From positions 1 through 7,004 of the forward strand of contig JANXXV010000354.1 of the NCBI GenBank assembly GCA_025350445.1: 7,004 nt of DNA, in the 5' to 3' direction. Under the pieces are notes generated by a model that was given only the letters and a program-made list of their open reading frames with translations, did no database searches and was not told the origin of the DNA. The translations under genes and the position numbers were made by a program. Positions 6,044 to 7,004 of the stretch are shown here, piece after piece. The DNA is from Bryobacteraceae bacterium (GTDB taxonomy: Bacteria > Acidobacteriota > Terriglobia > Bryobacterales > Bryobacteraceae). How positions within the stretch are numbered: the first letter of the stretch is position 1; each line of letters starts with the position of its first letter.

Positions 6044-6160
6044 TAAAGAATTAACTGGGACGGCACACTAGGGCACACTGCGTAGAGATTGCGGAGGTTC
6101 AAACTCACTCGGCGAACGCTGTCGCGGACTCTGCTTTTTACCGTACACCAATTCGACTGC

Positions 6161-6189
6161 GTGAATAGGGGGCGTGTGGTGGGTAAAAT
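6161..6189 (+). promoter_or_regulatory. Weak candidate promoter ahead of the Rieske gene
   Basis: TAAAAT (6184-6189) matches five of six bases of a sigma-70 -10 box, and GTGAAT (6161-6166) matches three of six of a -35 with a 17-base spacer. This would give a leader of about 100 bases before the ATG at 6298. The leader contains the direct repeat GTTGGCCA (6218-6225 and 6244-6251, 26 bases apart), which could be an operator, but nothing else supports that. The rest of 6073-6297 shows no gene. Confidence 0.22.
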
Positions 6190-6288
6190 GGCGCATCCGC
6201 CGAAAGGTGCGATGACCGTTGGCCATACTAGAGAGCTTTTGCAGTTGGCCACTCGCGTGCTTGGTTGTACGACGCAGTCTCCACGTGC

Positions 6289-6294
6289 GAGGTG
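6289..6294 (+). promoter_or_regulatory. Shine-Dalgarno GAGGTG deciding the Rieske start
   Basis: GAGGTG sits three bases before ATG 6298, with the AGG core at a workable distance. The same frame has an earlier ATG at 6265, but it lacks a ribosome binding site and would add 11 residues (starting MYDAVSTCEVL) ahead of the twin-arginine-like N-terminus. The site therefore supports 6298. Confidence 0.6.
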
Positions 6295-6297
6295 TTA

Positions 6298-6729
6298 ATG
6301 GAACATCAACGGCGCAGTTTGGTGCGTTGGCTATTAGGAACCGGAGTTGGCGCATCCGTGACGTCTTTCGTTTATCCGGCGATCCGGTTCATGGATCCAC
6401 CCGACGTCCCTGAAGCCGCGGTAAATGAAGTAGCCGCCGGCAAGGTGCAAGACCTGAAAGCCAACAGCGGCAAGATCGTCAAATTTGGCAGCAAACCCGT
6501 CCTGCTGGTTCGGGTTGACGATAAAGAATGGAAGGCGTTTTCCGCCGTCTGCACCCATTTGAACTGCACGGTTCAGTTTCGGGACGACACGCGCCAGATC
6601 TGGTGCGCCTGTCACAACGGCACGTACGACCTGAACGGCAAAGTTGTTTCCGGACCTCCCCCGGCGCCCCTGGAAGAATTCACCGTTCGCCTGCGGGGGG
6701 ATGACGTGGTCGTGGCACGGAGAACATAA
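6298..6729 (+). CDS. qcrA: Rieske [2Fe-2S] protein of a cytochrome bc complex
   Basis: The protein takes the first electron from quinol at the Qo site of the bc complex and passes it to the c-type cytochrome; its cluster domain lies outside the cytoplasmic membrane. The 143-aa product from ATG 6298 begins with EHQRRSLVRWLLGTG and a hydrophobic anchor (about residues 11-31). The paired Arg5-Arg6 resembles a twin-arginine signal, as usual for Rieske proteins. Cluster box I is CTHLNC (85-90) and box II is CACHNG (103-108). Cys85, His87, Cys103 and His106 should bind the cluster, and Cys90-Cys105 form the family's disulfide. The proline loop GPPPAPL follows. The usual CTHLGC/CPCHGS boxes are slightly altered (Gly to Asn, Pro to Ala) without loss of any ligand. 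The short size and YPAIRFMDPPD after the anchor recall b6f/Bacillus-type proteins. The cytochrome b gene begins four bases after the stop. An upstream ATG at 6265 is in frame but less likely. Confidence 0.95.
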   Translation: MEHQRRSLVRWLLGTGVGASVTSFVYPAIRFMDPPDVPEAAVNEVAAGKVQDLKANSGKIVKFGSKPVLLVRVDDKEWKAFSAVCTHLNCTVQFRDDTRQIWCACHNGTYDLNGKVVSGPPPAPLEEFTVRLRGDDVVVARRT

Positions 6730-6733
6730 TCCC

Positions 6734-7004
6734 ATGTCAACCGACCCGGTAGTACCCAGGGAAAGTGAGCCCGGTTGGCTCGACGAGCGCCTAGGCTTGG
6801 CTTCCATCCGTCAATTGATGGGGCACAAGATGGTGCCGCAGCATTCGGCGAGCATCTGGTACTACTTCGGCGGAATCACGCTATTTCTATTCGTCATCCA
6901 GGTGTTGACCGGCATTCTACTGCTGCTCTACTACCGGCCCAGCACTACGGAGGCTTACGAGAGCGTTCAATTCATCGTGGCGCGGGTGAAGTTCGGATGG
7001 CTGG
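6734..7004 (+). CDS. qcrB: Cytochrome b (b6-like) subunit of a bc complex, N-terminal part (3' truncated)
   Basis: Ninety codons are present before the window ends in an open frame. The product is the membrane subunit that binds two b hemes and forms the quinol oxidation and reduction sites. What is visible matches the N-terminus of b6-type cytochromes b: an amphipathic region (GWLDERLGLASIRQL, 14-28), then the first membrane helix in YFGGITLFLFVIQVLTGILL (44-63). The hallmark LYYRPSTTEAYESVQFI (65-81) and KFGWL (86-90) follow. The heme-ligand histidines come just after, beyond the window. ATG 6734 follows the Rieske stop by four bases with GGAGA at 6719-6723 as a plausible ribosome binding site, so the genes form one operon. 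Whether the gene is a split b6 type or a full-length cytochrome b fused to the subunit IV part cannot be told here. Confidence 0.93.
   Translation, partial: MSTDPVVPRESEPGWLDERLGLASIRQLMGHKMVPQHSASIWYYFGGITLFLFVIQVLTGILLLLYYRPSTTEAYESVQFIVARVKFGWL

Larger units (their letters stand above)
5916..6072. mobile_element. MITE-like element with perfect 16-bp terminal inverted repeats
   Basis: CCTAGTGTGCCGTCCC at 5916-5931 is the exact reverse complement of GGGACGGCACACTAGG at 6057-6072, giving a 157-bp unit with no gene inside. Both arms include CTAG, with TA at 5918-5919 and 6069-6070. If TA is the duplicated target, the element would be bounded by GTGTGCCGTCCC arms, as expected for IS630/Tc1-mariner-type elements, which insert at TA and often at CTAG. 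Similarity between the arms continues weakly inward (TAA, then TT and AC in register). The interior holds two hairpins and an imperfect direct repeat. No transposase is present, so it could move only in trans. A single copy in this window cannot prove mobility; it might instead be a structured intergenic repeat. Confidence 0.55.

Noticed and set aside
5917..6252. Minus-strand 111-aa open frame upstream of the Rieske gene
   Set aside because: It reads straight through the inverted-repeat element and both hairpins; the product has no protein-like pattern.
6265..6297. Upstream in-frame ATG as start of the Rieske protein
   Set aside because: It has no Shine-Dalgarno and would put 11 extra residues before the RRSLVRW signal. 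ATG 6298 has GAGGTG at suitable spacing.
1..7004. CRISPR array, tRNA or rRNA gene
   Set aside because: No regularly spaced repeats of three or more copies, no cloverleaf-like segment and no rRNA-like sequence was found on either strand.

Overview
The window looks like chromosomal DNA of a GC-rich soil-type bacterium. My best guess is an acidobacterium of the Solibacter/Bryobacter type. This rests on a shell-protein/aldehyde dehydrogenase pair in an otherwise ordinary neighbourhood, on a short 'PLPHGRGSE'-coding repeat that I associate with such genomes, and on a b6-like Rieske/cytochrome b pair. It is inference, not proof. No rRNA, tRNA or CRISPR array is visible.

Left part (1-5093) is one tightly packed run on the plus strand. 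It begins with the 3' end of an M28-type zinc peptidase gene carrying a C-terminal fibronectin-III-like domain. After 53 bases comes a two-gene bacterial microcompartment (BMC) module: a hexameric shell protein (BMC-H, 97 aa) and a CoA-acylating aldehyde dehydrogenase (595 aa). The enzyme is about 130 residues longer than usual. Its tail holds a predicted encapsulation helix, a Pro/Ala-rich linker and a segment resembling the TP-x-A-R region of EutQ and EutT. Its stop codon overlaps (ATGA) the start of an unrecognised 164-aa acidic protein, which is followed three bases later by recJ.

Middle part (5094-6297) is about 1.2 kb with little coding content. It holds a possible degenerate gene remnant on the minus strand, one plausible 80-aa hypothetical gene on the minus strand, and a 157-bp element bounded by perfect 16-bp inverted repeats. 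That element has hairpins and an imperfect 22-bp direct repeat inside and resembles a MITE.

Right part (6298-7004) starts a respiratory operon: a Rieske [2Fe-2S] protein with an N-terminal membrane anchor, then the first 90 codons of a b6-like cytochrome b cut by the window end. Together these would form the quinol-oxidising core of a cytochrome bc complex.

How the parts work together: the shell protein and dehydrogenase should belong to one aldehyde-processing organelle, with the dehydrogenase docked inside by its tail. The window has no pentameric vertex protein, BMC-T protein, PduL phosphotransacylase, alcohol dehydrogenase or substrate-generating enzyme, so the rest of the organelle must be encoded elsewhere, or this is a satellite locus. 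The peptidase, recJ and the bc complex have no obvious functional link to it.
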